A stretch of DNA of 64,000 bases from Dyella kyungheensis. GTDB lineage: Bacteria; Pseudomonadota; Gammaproteobacteria; Xanthomonadales; Rhodanobacteraceae. Shown piece by piece: positions 25,155 to 34,705 of the stretch. Within the stretch, counting starts at the first letter, position 1; each line of letters begins with the position of its first letter. Location: contig NZ_JADIKC010000002.1 of NCBI RefSeq assembly GCF_016905005.1, positions 1 to 64,000 of the forward strand, written 5' to 3'. The notes under the pieces were generated by a model that saw only the letters and a list, made by a program, of their open reading frames with translations, searched no databases and had not been told where the DNA came from. A program made the position numbers and the translations under genes.

Positions 25155-25744
25155 GCACCCCGATGCTCCCCCCTGCCCCGCCCGAAGCTCCCAAACTCAA
25201 TAGCAGGTTCTGGCCATGGCTGGCGCGCTGCCTGCTGCGCCTGTCCGGCTGGAAGCTGCTCGGCGAGCTGCCGAACGAGCCCAAGCTGATCATCATCGGC
25301 GCGCCGCATTCCTCGTATTGGGATGGCTACTACGGCCTGCTGATGAAGATCGGCCTGGGCGTGGACATCAACATCATGATCAAGCGCGAAGTGCTGGACG
25401 GCCCACTGGGCATCATCCTGCGCCCGATCGGCATGATCGCGATCAACCGCAGCGCCGCGCTCAACGTGGTGGGCCAAATGGTGCAGCGTTTCCAGGAAAA
25501 GGAACGCATGTGGCTGGGCATCACGCCCGAAGGCACGCGCAAAAAGGTCAAGCAGTGGAAGTCGGGCTTCCTGCGCATCGCCCACGACGCCAACGTGCCG
25601 ATCCAGACGCTGTTTCTCGATTACCCGAGCAAGACTTTCAGGTTCGGCCCGGTGGTGCGCGCCACGGATGATCCGGACGCGGACATGGCGAAGATCCGTG
25701 CGCTGTTTACGCCGTATCGGGGCAAGCATCGCAATACTGAGTGA
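25151..25744 (+). CDS. Lysophospholipid acyltransferase family protein (PlsC-like)
   Basis: 197 residues. The acyltransferase HX4D motif is His53-Asp58 (PHSSYWD) and the second motif PEGTR is at 126-130. The short form and the H-S-S-Y-W-D variant fit the 1-acylglycerol-3-phosphate acyltransferase-like family often found in proteobacteria. The acyl acceptor is not certain. Start overlaps arfB, so the two are coupled. Confidence 0.85.
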   Translation: MSTPMLPPAPPEAPKLNSRFWPWLARCLLRLSGWKLLGELPNEPKLIIIGAPHSSYWDGYYGLLMKIGLGVDINIMIKREVLDGPLGIILRPIGMIAINRSAALNVVGQMVQRFQEKERMWLGITPEGTRKKVKQWKSGFLRIAHDANVPIQTLFLDYPSKTFRFGPVVRATDDPDADMAKIRALFTPYRGKHRNTE

Positions 25745-25753
25745 GGAATTTTC

Positions 25754-26641
25754 ATGGCCTGGATGCCACGCCTTTTTAGCGTACTCTTCCTTGTTCCTAG
25801 CGTTCTCCTCGCTACGGACATTAGCGATATCACAAACAGCCCCCAGGCCCCGACAGCCGCCCCTTTTACTGCGCTCGCCCGGATCGTTGTCGACGAGGAA
25901 GCAAAGTCTTGGACATCCGATGTCCAGATCGATAGCTATGTTTACGTACTCGTCCGCTTAGTCGGAGGCGAGCACGACTGGACTGTCAAAGATCCCCTAT
26001 GGAGCGAGGTGACCGCTCGAGTACGGACAGACGTGGTTCAGCACCTCGATCAATTTCTTCGGGATCGCCGAGAAGCAGCGATTGACGGCTACGCGCGCAG
26101 CTATCAGTTGGGACTTAGCCCCGGGCAGTCAAAGGATATCGCCAGGCTTTATCTGTCTGAGCACGGCCAGAAGTATCTCGCCTTTTCCGCGGATGTTTTC
26201 AATCTTTATCTCGACGTTATGACCAGGGCCCGAAATGAAGGTGATCACGGCCCTTTGCGCGAGGCCATGGCCAACGCCTTAAGGCAGCCCTTATCTACGG
26301 ACCAACGTTTTCTTTTGGCCGCTGGGACACGTTATCTCGTATCAGGAGGGGGCGGCATTCGAACGTCTCCCATGGGGCTCACGAAGCAGCGTATGGCCAT
26401 AGCAATGGTGGCAGGTGCAGCTCCAGCCGAATGGAATGCGCTCTTTTCCCGGTATGCATCTGATATGGCCGGCATAGTCGAGGTGGCTAACGATCCTCTC
26501 ACCATTATGGAAATGGAGCGCTCGCAAAGCTACGGTCAGGACGAAAGCAAGATAGCACACTTCCGCTCGGCCATGGCGTCGTGGAAAGCGTTCTATTGGG
26601 AGGCGCGGGCAAAGCAGCTTCAATCGGCCGCCACCCCCTAG
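25754..26641 (+). CDS. Hypothetical secreted protein with atypical base composition
   Basis: 295 residues with an N-terminal signal peptide (MAWMPRLFSVLFLVPSVLLATD). The body is alpha-helical with no motif I recognise; phrases such as LYLSEHGQKYLAFSADVFNLYLDV and a short SGGGGIRTSP loop stand out. Codons ending in A or T (cta, tct, gtt, aga) are much more frequent than in neighbouring genes, suggesting more recent acquisition or relaxed selection. GAGGAA precedes the start by about 8 bases. It sits between the acyltransferase and the convergent LysR gene. Function unknown. Confidence 0.7.
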   Translation: MAWMPRLFSVLFLVPSVLLATDISDITNSPQAPTAAPFTALARIVVDEEAKSWTSDVQIDSYVYVLVRLVGGEHDWTVKDPLWSEVTARVRTDVVQHLDQFLRDRREAAIDGYARSYQLGLSPGQSKDIARLYLSEHGQKYLAFSADVFNLYLDVMTRARNEGDHGPLREAMANALRQPLSTDQRFLLAAGTRYLVSGGGGIRTSPMGLTKQRMAIAMVAGAAPAEWNALFSRYASDMAGIVEVANDPLTIMEMERSQSYGQDESKIAHFRSAMASWKAFYWEARAKQLQSAATP

Positions 26642-26664
26642 AATTCGGATAGCACGTTGTTCCC

Positions 26665-27699
26665 TTAACGCTCCGAGTGCCCCGACTCATCGTAATCGCG
26701 ATGGGTCAGCAAGCCCGGCTTCACCAGATCGATGAACGCCCTCGCCTCCGCGCTGAGGAACTTGCCCTTGCGCATCACCACGCCGTAGCTGCGCTGCGGG
26801 AAATACTGCTTCATGTTTCGGACGGCCAAACGCGTGCGGTCCGCTTCGGTGATGCAGATGCCGGTGACGATGGAGATGCCCAGTCCCATCGCGACGTATT
26901 CCTTGATCACGTCCCAACCGCCCACTTCGATCGCGACCCGGAAAGGCACCTGCCGTTGCTGGAACACCAGGTCGACCAGGCGGTAGGTCGATAGTCGTTG
27001 CGGCGGCAGGATCAGGCCGTAGGGCGACAAGTCCTGCAACGTCACCGCGGTCTTGGCGGCCAGCGGGTGATCGGGCGGCATGATCAGCATCGGGTCGTAG
27101 TGATGCACGGGCGCCCAGGCGATGTCGTTGGGCACGTCGAGCATCGAGCCCACGGCGAAATCCGCCTCATCGGCGCGCAACAGCGCCAGGCCGTCCTTGC
27201 CGGTGACATTGGCCAGCTGCAGTTGCACCTCGGGAAAGTGCTCGCGGTAGCGACGCACCAGATCGGGCAGCAGGTATTGGATGGTCGAACTGCCCGCCGC
27301 GATGGTCAGGCGGCCGCCCTGCAGGCCTTTTACCTTGGTCTGGAAGTCGCGGTCCAGATTCTCCCAGCCTTCCACCAGCGGACGCGCCAATTCGTACAGC
27401 GCCTCTCCCGCGTCGGTGAGGTTGATGCGGCGTCGCCTGCGTTCCAGCAGCCGCACGCCAAGCTCCCGCTCCAGCGCCTGAAGTTGGAGGCTCACTGTGG
27501 GTTGAGACAGAAACAGCGCCTCGGCCGCGCGGGTCAGCGTGCCCAGCTTCACCGTGTAGACGAAGGCCCGCATCTGCTTCTGGCGGTTCCCCTTGTAGTA
27601 GAAACGCCCCTCTTCGCTGCCACTTCCATACGTATCCGTACGTCGCCGGGACATGCCGGAATGCGTTTTTCTAGGCCCGACCGGGGGCTTCTTGGCCAT
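26665..27699 (-). CDS. LysR-family regulator divergent from the glyoxylate-shunt genes
   Basis: 344 residues. The winged helix is at about residues 40-100 (LGTLTRAAEALFLSQPTVSLQLQALERELGVRLLERRR) with a CysB-like lead FYYKGNRQKQMRAF. The effector domain follows (GRLTIAAGSSTIQYLLPDLVRRY). About 38 basic, Ser/Arg-rich residues precede the HTH, longer than usual. It is divergent from aceB across a 130-bp AT-rich spacer, so it is a good candidate for regulating aceB-aceA in response to acetate or fatty-acid growth; that link is inference from position. AGAGGC supports the start at 27699. Confidence 0.88.
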   Translation of the reverse strand: MAKKPPVGPRKTHSGMSRRRTDTYGSGSEEGRFYYKGNRQKQMRAFVYTVKLGTLTRAAEALFLSQPTVSLQLQALERELGVRLLERRRRRINLTDAGEALYELARPLVEGWENLDRDFQTKVKGLQGGRLTIAAGSSTIQYLLPDLVRRYREHFPEVQLQLANVTGKDGLALLRADEADFAVGSMLDVPNDIAWAPVHHYDPMLIMPPDHPLAAKTAVTLQDLSPYGLILPPQRLSTYRLVDLVFQQRQVPFRVAIEVGGWDVIKEYVAMGLGISIVTGICITEADRTRLAVRNMKQYFPQRSYGVVMRKGKFLSAEARAFIDLVKPGLLTHRDYDESGHSER

Positions 27700-27757
27700 A
27701 TTTGCCTCTTACAACTCAGTGAGTTGCATTGATCATTAAGAATGACAATAGCAAAAA

Positions 27758-27786
27758 TTGAAACATTTGCTTTGTCAAACCTAATT
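27758..27786 (+). promoter_or_regulatory. Candidate aceB promoter
   Basis: TTGAAA (27758-27763) and CTAATT (27781-27786) are 17 bp apart, 44 bp before aceB, inside an AT-rich island (27700-27790) between the LysR regulator and aceB. Just upstream, TTGATCATTAA around 27729-27740 is a possible LysR-type box. Prediction by eye only. Confidence 0.4.
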
Positions 27787-27829
27787 TCCGTGACCTAGTG
27801 TCATCCCATCGTCATCACGGAGATTCGCC

Positions 27830-29428
27830 ATGGCCGTCCCCAAGGAACGCCTCACCCTTTCCCCGGCCCAGGTCTCTGGCGGAGTCCGCCCGGAACACGC
27901 CGCGATCCTCACACCGGAGGCGCTGGCCTTCCTGGCCGAGCTGCACCGCCAGTTCGACGGACGCCGCCTGGAACTGCTGGCGGCCCGTGAAGCCCGCCAG
28001 GCCCGCTACGACGCGGGCGAACTGCCGGACTTCCGTACCGATACCGCCGCCATCCGCGAGGGCAACTGGACGGTTGCGCCGATTCCGCTCGCGCTGCGCG
28101 ACCGCCGGGTGGAGATCACCGGGCCGGTCGAGCGGAAGATGATCATCAACGCGCTCAATTCCGGCGCAAAGGTGTTCATGGCCGACTTCGAGGACTCCTC
28201 GGCGCCGACCCTGGCCAACCAGATCGACGGCCAGATCAACCTGCGCGATGCGGTGAACGGCGCGATCGAATACACCTCGCCCGAGGGCAAGCATTACCGC
28301 GTCAACGGCAATCCCGCCGTGCTGGTGGTGCGTCCGCGCGGCTGGCACCTGCCGGAGCGCCATATCACCGTCGATGGCGAACCGATGTCCGGCGCCCTGG
28401 TGGACTTCGGCCTGTTCGCCTTCCACAACGCACGCACGCTGCAGGCACGCGACCGCGGCCCCTACTTCTACCTGCCCAAGCTGCAGGCGATGGAAGAGGC
28501 GGCGTTGTGGGACGAGGTGATGGCCACCGCCGAAGCGGCGCTCGACCTGCCGCCCGATTGCATGAAAGCCACGGTATTGATCGAAACGCTGCCCGCCGTG
28601 TTCCAGATGCACGAGATCCTGCACGCCTTGCGCGGGCGTGCAGTCGGCCTCAATTGCGGCCGCTGGGATTACATCTTTTCCTACCTCAAGACGTTCCGGG
28701 CGCATCGTGATCGCCTGCTGCCCGATCGCAGTCAGGTGCTGATGACGGTGCCGTTCCTGAAGTCGTATTCGGAACTGCTGATCCAGACCTGCCATCGCCG
28801 TGGCGCGTTCGCCATGGGCGGCATGGCCGCGCAGATTCCGATCAAGGGCGACGATGTTGCGAACGACGCCGCGCTCGCCAAGGTGCGCGCGGACAAGCTG
28901 CGCGAAGTGCAGGCCGGTCACGACGGCACCTGGGTGGCGCATCCCGCACTGGTGCCGGTGGCGCAGGAAGTGTTCGACAAGTACATGCCCTCGCCCAACC
29001 AGCTCAACGTCATGCGCAGCGACGTCAACGTGTGCCGCAACCAGCTGATCGCGCCGTGCAGCGGCACCATCACGCGCGCCGGCTTCGACAACAACGTGGA
29101 AGTGGCGCTGCGCTACACCGCCTCGTGGCTGGACGGCCAGGGCTGCGTGCCCATCCATCACCTGATGGAAGATGCGGCCACCGCGGAAATCGCGCGCTCG
29201 CAGATCTGGCAATGGCTGCATCGAGGGCCGCTTGAATTCACCGATCACGCGCCGATCGATTTTGCGCTGTTCGACCATGCACTGGCGAAGCACACGCATC
29301 GCTTGATCGAGAGCAAGAGTCCCGTCGCACACCGTGCGGAACAAGCGGCGGCGTTGCTCAAGCAACTCACGCACGGCGAAGAACTCGGCGATTTCCTGAC
29401 GCTGGCTGCTTACGCGCGTCTCGACTGA
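27830..29428 (+). CDS. aceB: Malate synthase A
   Basis: 532 residues, the usual length for malate synthase A. Family landmarks include [14 protein letters not shown] (about residue 113), [14 protein letters not shown], the [18 protein letters not shown] segment and [13 protein letters not shown]. It condenses glyoxylate with acetyl-CoA to malate and works with isocitrate lyase, encoded next. The two genes are separated by 128 bp holding a class B REPIN-like repeat. A regulator of the LysR family is divergent. Confidence 0.96.
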   Translation: MAVPKERLTLSPAQVSGGVRPEHAAILTPEALAFLAELHRQFDGRRLELLAAREARQARYDAGELPDFRTDTAAIREGNWTVAPIPLALRDRRVEITGPVERKMIINALNSGAKVFMADFEDSSAPTLANQIDGQINLRDAVNGAIEYTSPEGKHYRVNGNPAVLVVRPRGWHLPERHITVDGEPMSGALVDFGLFAFHNARTLQARDRGPYFYLPKLQAMEEAALWDEVMATAEAALDLPPDCMKATVLIETLPAVFQMHEILHALRGRAVGLNCGRWDYIFSYLKTFRAHRDRLLPDRSQVLMTVPFLKSYSELLIQTCHRRGAFAMGGMAAQIPIKGDDVANDAALAKVRADKLREVQAGHDGTWVAHPALVPVAQEVFDKYMPSPNQLNVMRSDVNVCRNQLIAPCSGTITRAGFDNNVEVALRYTASWLDGQGCVPIHHLMEDAATAEIARSQIWQWLHRGPLEFTDHAPIDFALFDHALAKHTHRLIESKSPVAHRAEQAAALLKQLTHGEELGDFLTLAAYARLD

Positions 29429-29441
29429 CCGGTAACCCTCG

Positions 29442-29525
29442 CTGTGGGAGCGCACCCTGTGCGCGACAAACCAACGGAGCGCCATGCCGAAAGGCCGCTG
29501 TCGCGCACAGGGTGCGCTCCCACAG
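29442..29525. repeat. REPIN-like inverted repeat, class B, copy 3, inside the aceB-aceA spacer
   Basis: A perfect 26-bp inverted repeat, arms 29442-29467 and 29500-29525 (CTGTGGGAGCGCACCCTGTG...), with a loop containing GCGCCATGCCG as in the copies at 11102 and 11223. It starts 13 bp after aceB and ends 31 bp before aceA. In mRNA it would form a long stable stem between the two cistrons. Confidence 0.88.
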
Positions 29526-29556
29526 TCGAAGACATCCAACGCAACGGAGTCACCTC

Positions 29557-30861
29557 ATGAAAAACACATTGCCCACCGCCGATCAGATCGCCCTCGAATG
29601 GAAGAACAACGCTCGCTGGAACGGCATCCAGCGCAACTACGGCGCGGAAGACGTGGCGCGCCTGCGGGGCACCGTGAATGTGGAACACTCGCTCGCCCGT
29701 CGCGGCGCCGAGCGCTTGTGGAAGTCGTTGCACAAGGAAGATTTCGTCAACGCGCTCGGCGCGCTCACCGGCAACCAGGCCATGCAACAGGTGAAGGCTG
29801 GGCTGCAGGCAATCTATCTGAGCGGCTGGCAGGTGGCCGCGGATGCGAATCTCGCCGGCGAAATGTATCCCGACCAGTCGCTGTATCCCGCCAATTCGGT
29901 GCCGTCGGTGGTCAAGCGCATCAACAACACGCTGCTGCGCGCCGATCAGCTGCATCATGCGGAAGGCCAGAACGATATCGACTGGATGGTGCCCATCGTG
30001 GCCGACGCGGAAGCGGGCTTCGGCGGCGTGCTCAATGCGTTCGAACTGATGAAGGCAATGATCGAAGCAGGCGCCGCGGGTGTGCATTTCGAGGACCAGC
30101 TCGCGTCGGTGAAGAAGTGCGGTCACATGGGCGGCAAGGTACTGGTGCCCACGCGCGAGGCCGTCGACAAACTCAACGCGGCACGTCTCGCCGCCGACGT
30201 GCTCGGCGTGCCCACCCTGATCGTGGCACGCACCGATGCCGATGCCGCCGACTTGCTTACCTCCGACATCGACGACAACGACAAGCCGTTCATCACCGGC
30301 GAGCGCACCGTGGAGGGTTTCTTCCGCGTGCGTCCCGGCCTGGACCAGGCGATCAGCCGCGGTCTTGCGTATGCGCCGTACGCCGATCTCGTGTGGTGCG
30401 AAACGAGCAAGCCGAATCTGGACGAAGCGCGCAAGTTCGCCGAGGCGATCCATGCGAAATACCCGGGCAAGCTGCTGGCCTACAACTGCTCGCCCAGCTT
30501 CAATTGGAGGAAGAACCTCGACGACGCCACCATCGCCACCTTCCAGAAGGAACTGGGCGCGATGGGTTACAAGTTCCAGTTCATCACGCTGGCCGGTTTC
30601 CACAGCCTTAACTACGGCATGTTCGATCTGGCCTATGGTTATGCCCGTCGCCAGATGAGCGCATTCGTGGAATTGCAGGAAAGGGAATTCGCCGCCGCCG
30701 ACCGGGGCTTCACCGCCGTGAAGCATCAGCGTGAAGTCGGCACGGGTTACTTCGATGCCGTAACCCAGGCGATCCAGCAAGGACAGTCGTCCACCACCGC
30801 GCTCAAGGGTTCTACCGAAGAGGCGCAGTTCCAAGCCTCGCGTCAGGCCAGCGCCGCCTGA
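29557..30861 (+). CDS. aceA: Isocitrate lyase
   Basis: 434 residues, the same length class as E. coli AceA. The catalytic loop KKCGHMGGK places Cys198. Other family blocks include [26 protein letters not shown], and [10 protein letters not shown]. It splits isocitrate into glyoxylate and succinate, bypassing the CO2-releasing steps of the TCA cycle. Start ATG 29557 ([10 protein letters not shown]) follows ACGGAG. Probably cotranscribed with aceB. Confidence 0.97.
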   Translation: MKNTLPTADQIALEWKNNARWNGIQRNYGAEDVARLRGTVNVEHSLARRGAERLWKSLHKEDFVNALGALTGNQAMQQVKAGLQAIYLSGWQVAADANLAGEMYPDQSLYPANSVPSVVKRINNTLLRADQLHHAEGQNDIDWMVPIVADAEAGFGGVLNAFELMKAMIEAGAAGVHFEDQLASVKKCGHMGGKVLVPTREAVDKLNAARLAADVLGVPTLIVARTDADAADLLTSDIDDNDKPFITGERTVEGFFRVRPGLDQAISRGLAYAPYADLVWCETSKPNLDEARKFAEAIHAKYPGKLLAYNCSPSFNWRKNLDDATIATFQKELGAMGYKFQFITLAGFHSLNYGMFDLAYGYARRQMSAFVELQEREFAAADRGFTAVKHQREVGTGYFDAVTQAIQQGQSSTTALKGSTEEAQFQASRQASAA

Positions 30862-30898
30862 CCTTGCCTGCCTCGCGTAGGCCGACAAGGACGTCGGC

Positions 30899-30945
30899 GC
30901 GTGCGTGGGGAGCGCGGCCCTGTCCAGCGCCCCCACGCATGCACG
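30899..30945. terminator. Hairpin between convergent aceA and antiporter genes
   Basis: GCGTGCGTGGGG (from 30899) pairs with CCCCACGCATGC (to about 30942), with a 20-nt loop. It is centred in the 111-bp gap between two convergent genes, a likely bidirectional terminator; there is no clear T-run. Confidence 0.5.
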
Positions 30946-30972
30946 CAAGGAGTGCGCTGCGTATCGCCTTCG

Positions 30973-32763
30973 TCACGATGCGCTCTGCGGCGGCACCAGG
31001 GCGATCACCGTCCAGCCCGGACGCGGTTCGAGTTCGCGCTTCGCCGAAGATACGCGCAACGCGCCTTTCTCTTCGACGCCGAATAGCAGCACCGTGGGCG
31101 AACCATATTGCTCGATGAAGTTGGGCCAATCGAAGGTGCTGGTGAGACGCGTCGATTTGATCCGCCATCCCTCGGCGAGGCGCTCCAGAAAGCGCTCATG
31201 CGTCATGCCGTCGCCAAACAAGGCGGGCGCGGACAAATCGCCGCCCATTTGCAGGCGGCTGCCGGTGGCGTCGCCGTTGTCGTTGCTCAACCGATAGACC
31301 TTGCCGCGCCCGAATTCCTGCCGGTAGTACACGCAGGCCAGCGCGTTGCGTTCGCGGTTGGTCGACATGGCCAGCAAGCGGCCGATGCCCGTGAGATCGA
31401 GATGGCGTTCCGCGTACGCCGACGCGGGATAGCCGAAGAACGTCGGCAGGCCTTCCATGCGCGCGTGCTTGATGCCGTCCCAATGTTCATCGGCCACGAT
31501 CACCTGGAAACCCGCATCGGCCAGGGCGCGTGCGACCACGCGCGCGGCCTGATCGGCGCCATAGATCAGCACGCCCGTGGGATCGGGCTCGGCCACCTTC
31601 AGCCAGCGCGCGAGCGGACGAGCCGTCGCGCTCTGCAACACTACGGTGCCGATGATCAGGATGAAGACCAGCGGCACCAACGCTTTTGCGCCTTCCATGC
31701 CCAGCGCATCGAGCTTCAGCGCAAACAGCGCCGATACCGCCGCCGCCACGATGCCGCGTGGCGCGACCCACGCGATCAGCGCGCGCTCGCGCCAGTTCAG
31801 CGTGCTGCCGATGCTGGCGATCGTTGCGGTGACGGGTCGCACGATCAGCTGGGCCACGATGAAGATGGCGATACCCGCCCACAACATGCCGTCCGGCAAC
31901 GGCCAGCTCAGTCGTGCCGCCAGCAGGATGAACAGGCTCGAGACCAGCAAGGTGGTGAGGTTTTCCTTGAAATCGAGGATGTCGTCGATGTGCACGCCGC
32001 GCATGTTGCCCAGCGCGATGCCCATCACCGTGACGGTCAACAGGCCCGACTCGTGCGTGATGGCATTGGACAGCGAGAACGCCAGCAACACGGTGACCAG
32101 CGCGCCATAGTTCTGCAGATATTCCGGAATCAATTGCCGGCGCAGCAGGAACGCCAGCGTCCACGCCGCCAACAGGCCGATCACCACGCCGCTGGCGATC
32201 ACCGCGAGGAAGATGCCCAGCGTGTGGCCCTGCTGGCGCGACACGATGGCCTCGTACACCAGCACGGCGAACAGTGCGCCGAGCGGATCGATCACGATGC
32301 CTTCCCAGCGCAAGGTGTTGGCGATGCGCGCATTCGGACGCACCGTGCGCAGCATCGGCGCGATCACCGTCGGCCCGGTCACGCAGGTCAGCGCGCCAAA
32401 CAACAACGCCACCTCCCAGCTCAGTCCGGCGAAGTAGTGCGCGGCGACGGCAAGCATCAACACCGCGATCACCGCACCATAGGTCACCAGTCCCCGCACC
32501 GCGCGACCGATATCCGGCAACTCGCTGAAACGCAGCGTGAGGCTGCCTTCGAAAAGAATCACCGACACGGCCAGCGAGACGATGGGAAACAGCAGCGGGC
32601 CGAGCAGTTTGTCGGGCGCCAGCACACCGATCACCGGACCCATCAGGATGCCGGCCAGCAGCAGGAACAGGATCGCTGGCAGCTTCACTCGCCACGCCAG
32701 CCATTGAGCGAGAAATCCGACGCCCAGGATGCACACCAGCAGGAGTCCAAGGTCGAGCGTCAT
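30973..32763 (-). CDS. CPA-type cation:proton antiporter with C-terminal TrkA/RCK domain
   Basis: 596 residues. Residues 1-400 hold about 12 membrane helices with Na+/H+ antiporter phrases (EGSLTLRFSEL, GALTCVTGPTVIAPMLR, VAPRGIVAAAVSALFALKL). From about 410, GVLIYGADQAARVVARALADAGFQVIVADE is a Rossmann-type RCK-N domain. This resembles the NhaP2/KefC-like group and may respond to nucleotide ligand. Ion preference (K+ or Na+) cannot be told. Start at 32763 (MTLDLGLLLV) has GAAGGA upstream. Confidence 0.88.
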   Translation of the reverse strand: MTLDLGLLLVCILGVGFLAQWLAWRVKLPAILFLLLAGILMGPVIGVLAPDKLLGPLLFPIVSLAVSVILFEGSLTLRFSELPDIGRAVRGLVTYGAVIAVLMLAVAAHYFAGLSWEVALLFGALTCVTGPTVIAPMLRTVRPNARIANTLRWEGIVIDPLGALFAVLVYEAIVSRQQGHTLGIFLAVIASGVVIGLLAAWTLAFLLRRQLIPEYLQNYGALVTVLLAFSLSNAITHESGLLTVTVMGIALGNMRGVHIDDILDFKENLTTLLVSSLFILLAARLSWPLPDGMLWAGIAIFIVAQLIVRPVTATIASIGSTLNWRERALIAWVAPRGIVAAAVSALFALKLDALGMEGAKALVPLVFILIIGTVVLQSATARPLARWLKVAEPDPTGVLIYGADQAARVVARALADAGFQVIVADEHWDGIKHARMEGLPTFFGYPASAYAERHLDLTGIGRLLAMSTNRERNALACVYYRQEFGRGKVYRLSNDNGDATGSRLQMGGDLSAPALFGDGMTHERFLERLAEGWRIKSTRLTSTFDWPNFIEQYGSPTVLLFGVEEKGALRVSSAKRELEPRPGWTVIALVPPQSAS

Positions 32764-32881
32764 GCGCGGTCCTTCGTGCGGTAGCCGTGGAGCTATCGGA
32801 GCACGCAAGCGACGCCAGCGTCCATCGTGCGATGACGCATTTCTATCGGAATCGGCGGGGAACTTGGGAGGGAGGGCCAAG

Positions 32882-32926
32882 CCCCGGTATCGGACGGGGG
32901 AGGGGGAGGGAGTACCGATACCGGGG
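32882..32926. repeat. Perfect 12-bp stem with purine-rich loop
   Basis: CCCCGGTATCGG (32882-32893) and CCGATACCGGGG (32915-32926) are a perfect inverted repeat around a 21-nt loop that is nearly all G and A on the plus strand. A further run GGGAGGGAGGG lies just before (about 32866-32877). It lies between comM and the antiporter start (gap 32764-33041). No gene is seen in this 278-bp gap. Confidence 0.6.
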
Positions 32927-33041
32927 TGGCAGGCATAGTTCAATGCAGAACCAGCGAGTACAGATAATACGCCGACGGCGATCCAAGTCAATACCCGTCA
33001 GTTCAAATATTACGGGAGCTGCTAAGGGATGAGCCGGCGTC

Positions 33042-34541
33042 TCAGAAGCGCCGATACATCAAGGCTTCGGCAAGGTGGGTACGGTCCAGCAAGGCCGCGC
33101 CGCCGTCCAGATCGGCAATCGTACGGGCCACCCGCAGCGTGCGGTGGTAGGCGCGCGCCGACAGTCCCAGCCGCTCCAGCGCGCCGTCGAACCAGCGACG
33201 CTCTGTGGGGCCGAGCGCACAGTCACGTTCCAGCTCGCGCGTGCTGATCTCGGCATTCGCCCGTCCCGCGCGCATCAGGCCGTGGTGGCGCGCCTTGATC
33301 ACGCGCGCCCGCACGGTGGAGGAGTCCTCGTCGTTTGGCCCGCGCAACGCACCCAGCTCGTTGAGCGGAACGCGCGGCACCTCGATCCCCAGGTCGATGC
33401 GGTCCATCAGCGGACCGGAAATACGACTGCGATAGCGCTGGATCTGGTCAGGCGTGCACTGGCAGCGCTGGCGTGGATCGCCGGCATAGCCACAGGGACA
33501 GGGGTTCATCGCCGCCACCAGCTGGAACTGGGCGGGAAAGGTCGACTGGCGTGCCGCCCGTGAGATCACGATGTGGCCCGACTCCATCGGCTCGCGCAGC
33601 ACGTCCAGCACGTGGCGGCCGAACTCCGGCAGTTCATCCAGGAACAACACGCCGTTATGGGCCAGCGAGATCTCGCCCGGCCGCGGCAACGCGCCACCGC
33701 CGACCAGCGCGACGGCCGAACTCGTATGGTGCGGAGCCCGAAAAGGGCGTCGGCGCCAGAACTTCGGATCGACCTCCTGCCCGGCCACGGACAGCACCGC
33801 GCAGGTTTCCAGCGCTTCCGATTCGCTCAGCGGGGGCAGGATGCCCGGCAGGCGCTCGGCCAGCATGGTCTTGCCGGTACCCGGCGGTCCCAGCAACAAC
33901 AGGTGATGGCCGCCGGCTGCCGCGATTTCCAGCGCGCGCCGCGCCTGCAGCTGGCCACGCACGTCGGAAAGATCGGGACCGGTCACTTCGTCGAAGATGC
34001 CGGCGGCTTCGCCGGGCGGCGCCAGCTCCTGCGCGCCGCGCAGCCAGCCGCAGACATCGGCCAACGTATCGGCGACCAGCACCTCGGCGTCCGATACCAG
34101 CGCCGCCTCGGCCGCGTTCGCCCGCGGCACCACCACACGCCGGCCGCGCGCGCGCGCGCGCAGCAGGGCGGGCAGGACGCCGGACACGCCGCGCAGCGCG
34201 CCCGACAGCGCCAGCTCGCCGAGGAATTCGCAATCGTCCAGCTTCTCGCGCGGGACCTGACCGCCAGCGGCCAGGATGCCCAGGGCAATGGCCAGGTCGA
34301 AACGGCCGCCATCCTTGGGCAGCTCGGCCGGCGCGAGGTTCACGGTGACCTTGCGGTTGGGATACTCGAACGCCGTGTTCTGGATGGCCACGCGAACCCG
34401 GTCACGGGCCTCGCGTACGGCCGCCTCGGGCAGACCCACGATATTGGTGCCCGGCAGGCCTCCGGAGAGGTGGACTTCCACCATGACCTGGGGCGCCGCC
34501 ACGCCTTCCTGGGCTCGGCTGAGGGTGACGGCAAGACTCAT
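33042..34541 (-). CDS. comM: ComM/YifB-family Mg-chelatase-like AAA+ ATPase
   Basis: 499 residues. The N-terminal Lon-protease-like fold opens with MSLAVTLSRAQEGVAAPQV. Walker A GPPGTGKT is at 218-225, and the Mg-chelatase-like AAA domain contains FRAPHHTSSAVALVGGG and NGVLFLDELPEF (Walker B). The cysteine cluster CPCGYAGDP...C is also typical. ComM is a hexameric helicase that promotes branch migration during natural transformation. Start at 34541 fits the E. coli YifB length (506). Confidence 0.93.
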   Translation of the reverse strand: MSLAVTLSRAQEGVAAPQVMVEVHLSGGLPGTNIVGLPEAAVREARDRVRVAIQNTAFEYPNRKVTVNLAPAELPKDGGRFDLAIALGILAAGGQVPREKLDDCEFLGELALSGALRGVSGVLPALLRARARGRRVVVPRANAAEAALVSDAEVLVADTLADVCGWLRGAQELAPPGEAAGIFDEVTGPDLSDVRGQLQARRALEIAAAGGHHLLLLGPPGTGKTMLAERLPGILPPLSESEALETCAVLSVAGQEVDPKFWRRRPFRAPHHTSSAVALVGGGALPRPGEISLAHNGVLFLDELPEFGRHVLDVLREPMESGHIVISRAARQSTFPAQFQLVAAMNPCPCGYAGDPRQRCQCTPDQIQRYRSRISGPLMDRIDLGIEVPRVPLNELGALRGPNDEDSSTVRARVIKARHHGLMRAGRANAEISTRELERDCALGPTERRWFDGALERLGLSARAYHRTLRVARTIADLDGGAALLDRTHLAEALMYRRF

Positions 34542-34626
34542 GGCGCTCGCACGATCCGTACGGCGCGGGAGTGGCTGCCAGGTTGAAACACGGAGCAACT
34601 CCCTCAAGCGGCCTGCAGAGAAAATA

Positions 34627-34673
34627 GCCGCCCCCGATCGTTCTCGGGGTGAGGGTGACGGATCGGGGACGGC
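34627..34673 (-). terminator. Intrinsic terminator of ubiK
   Basis: On the minus strand GCCGTCCCCGATC pairs with GATCGGGGGCGGC (34627-34639 with 34661-34673, one mismatch) and is followed by TATTTTC. It is 33 bp after the ubiK stop. Confidence 0.65.
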
Positions 34674-34705
34674 TCCCGGGACATGGGCCCGTGCCGCACC
34701 TTCAG

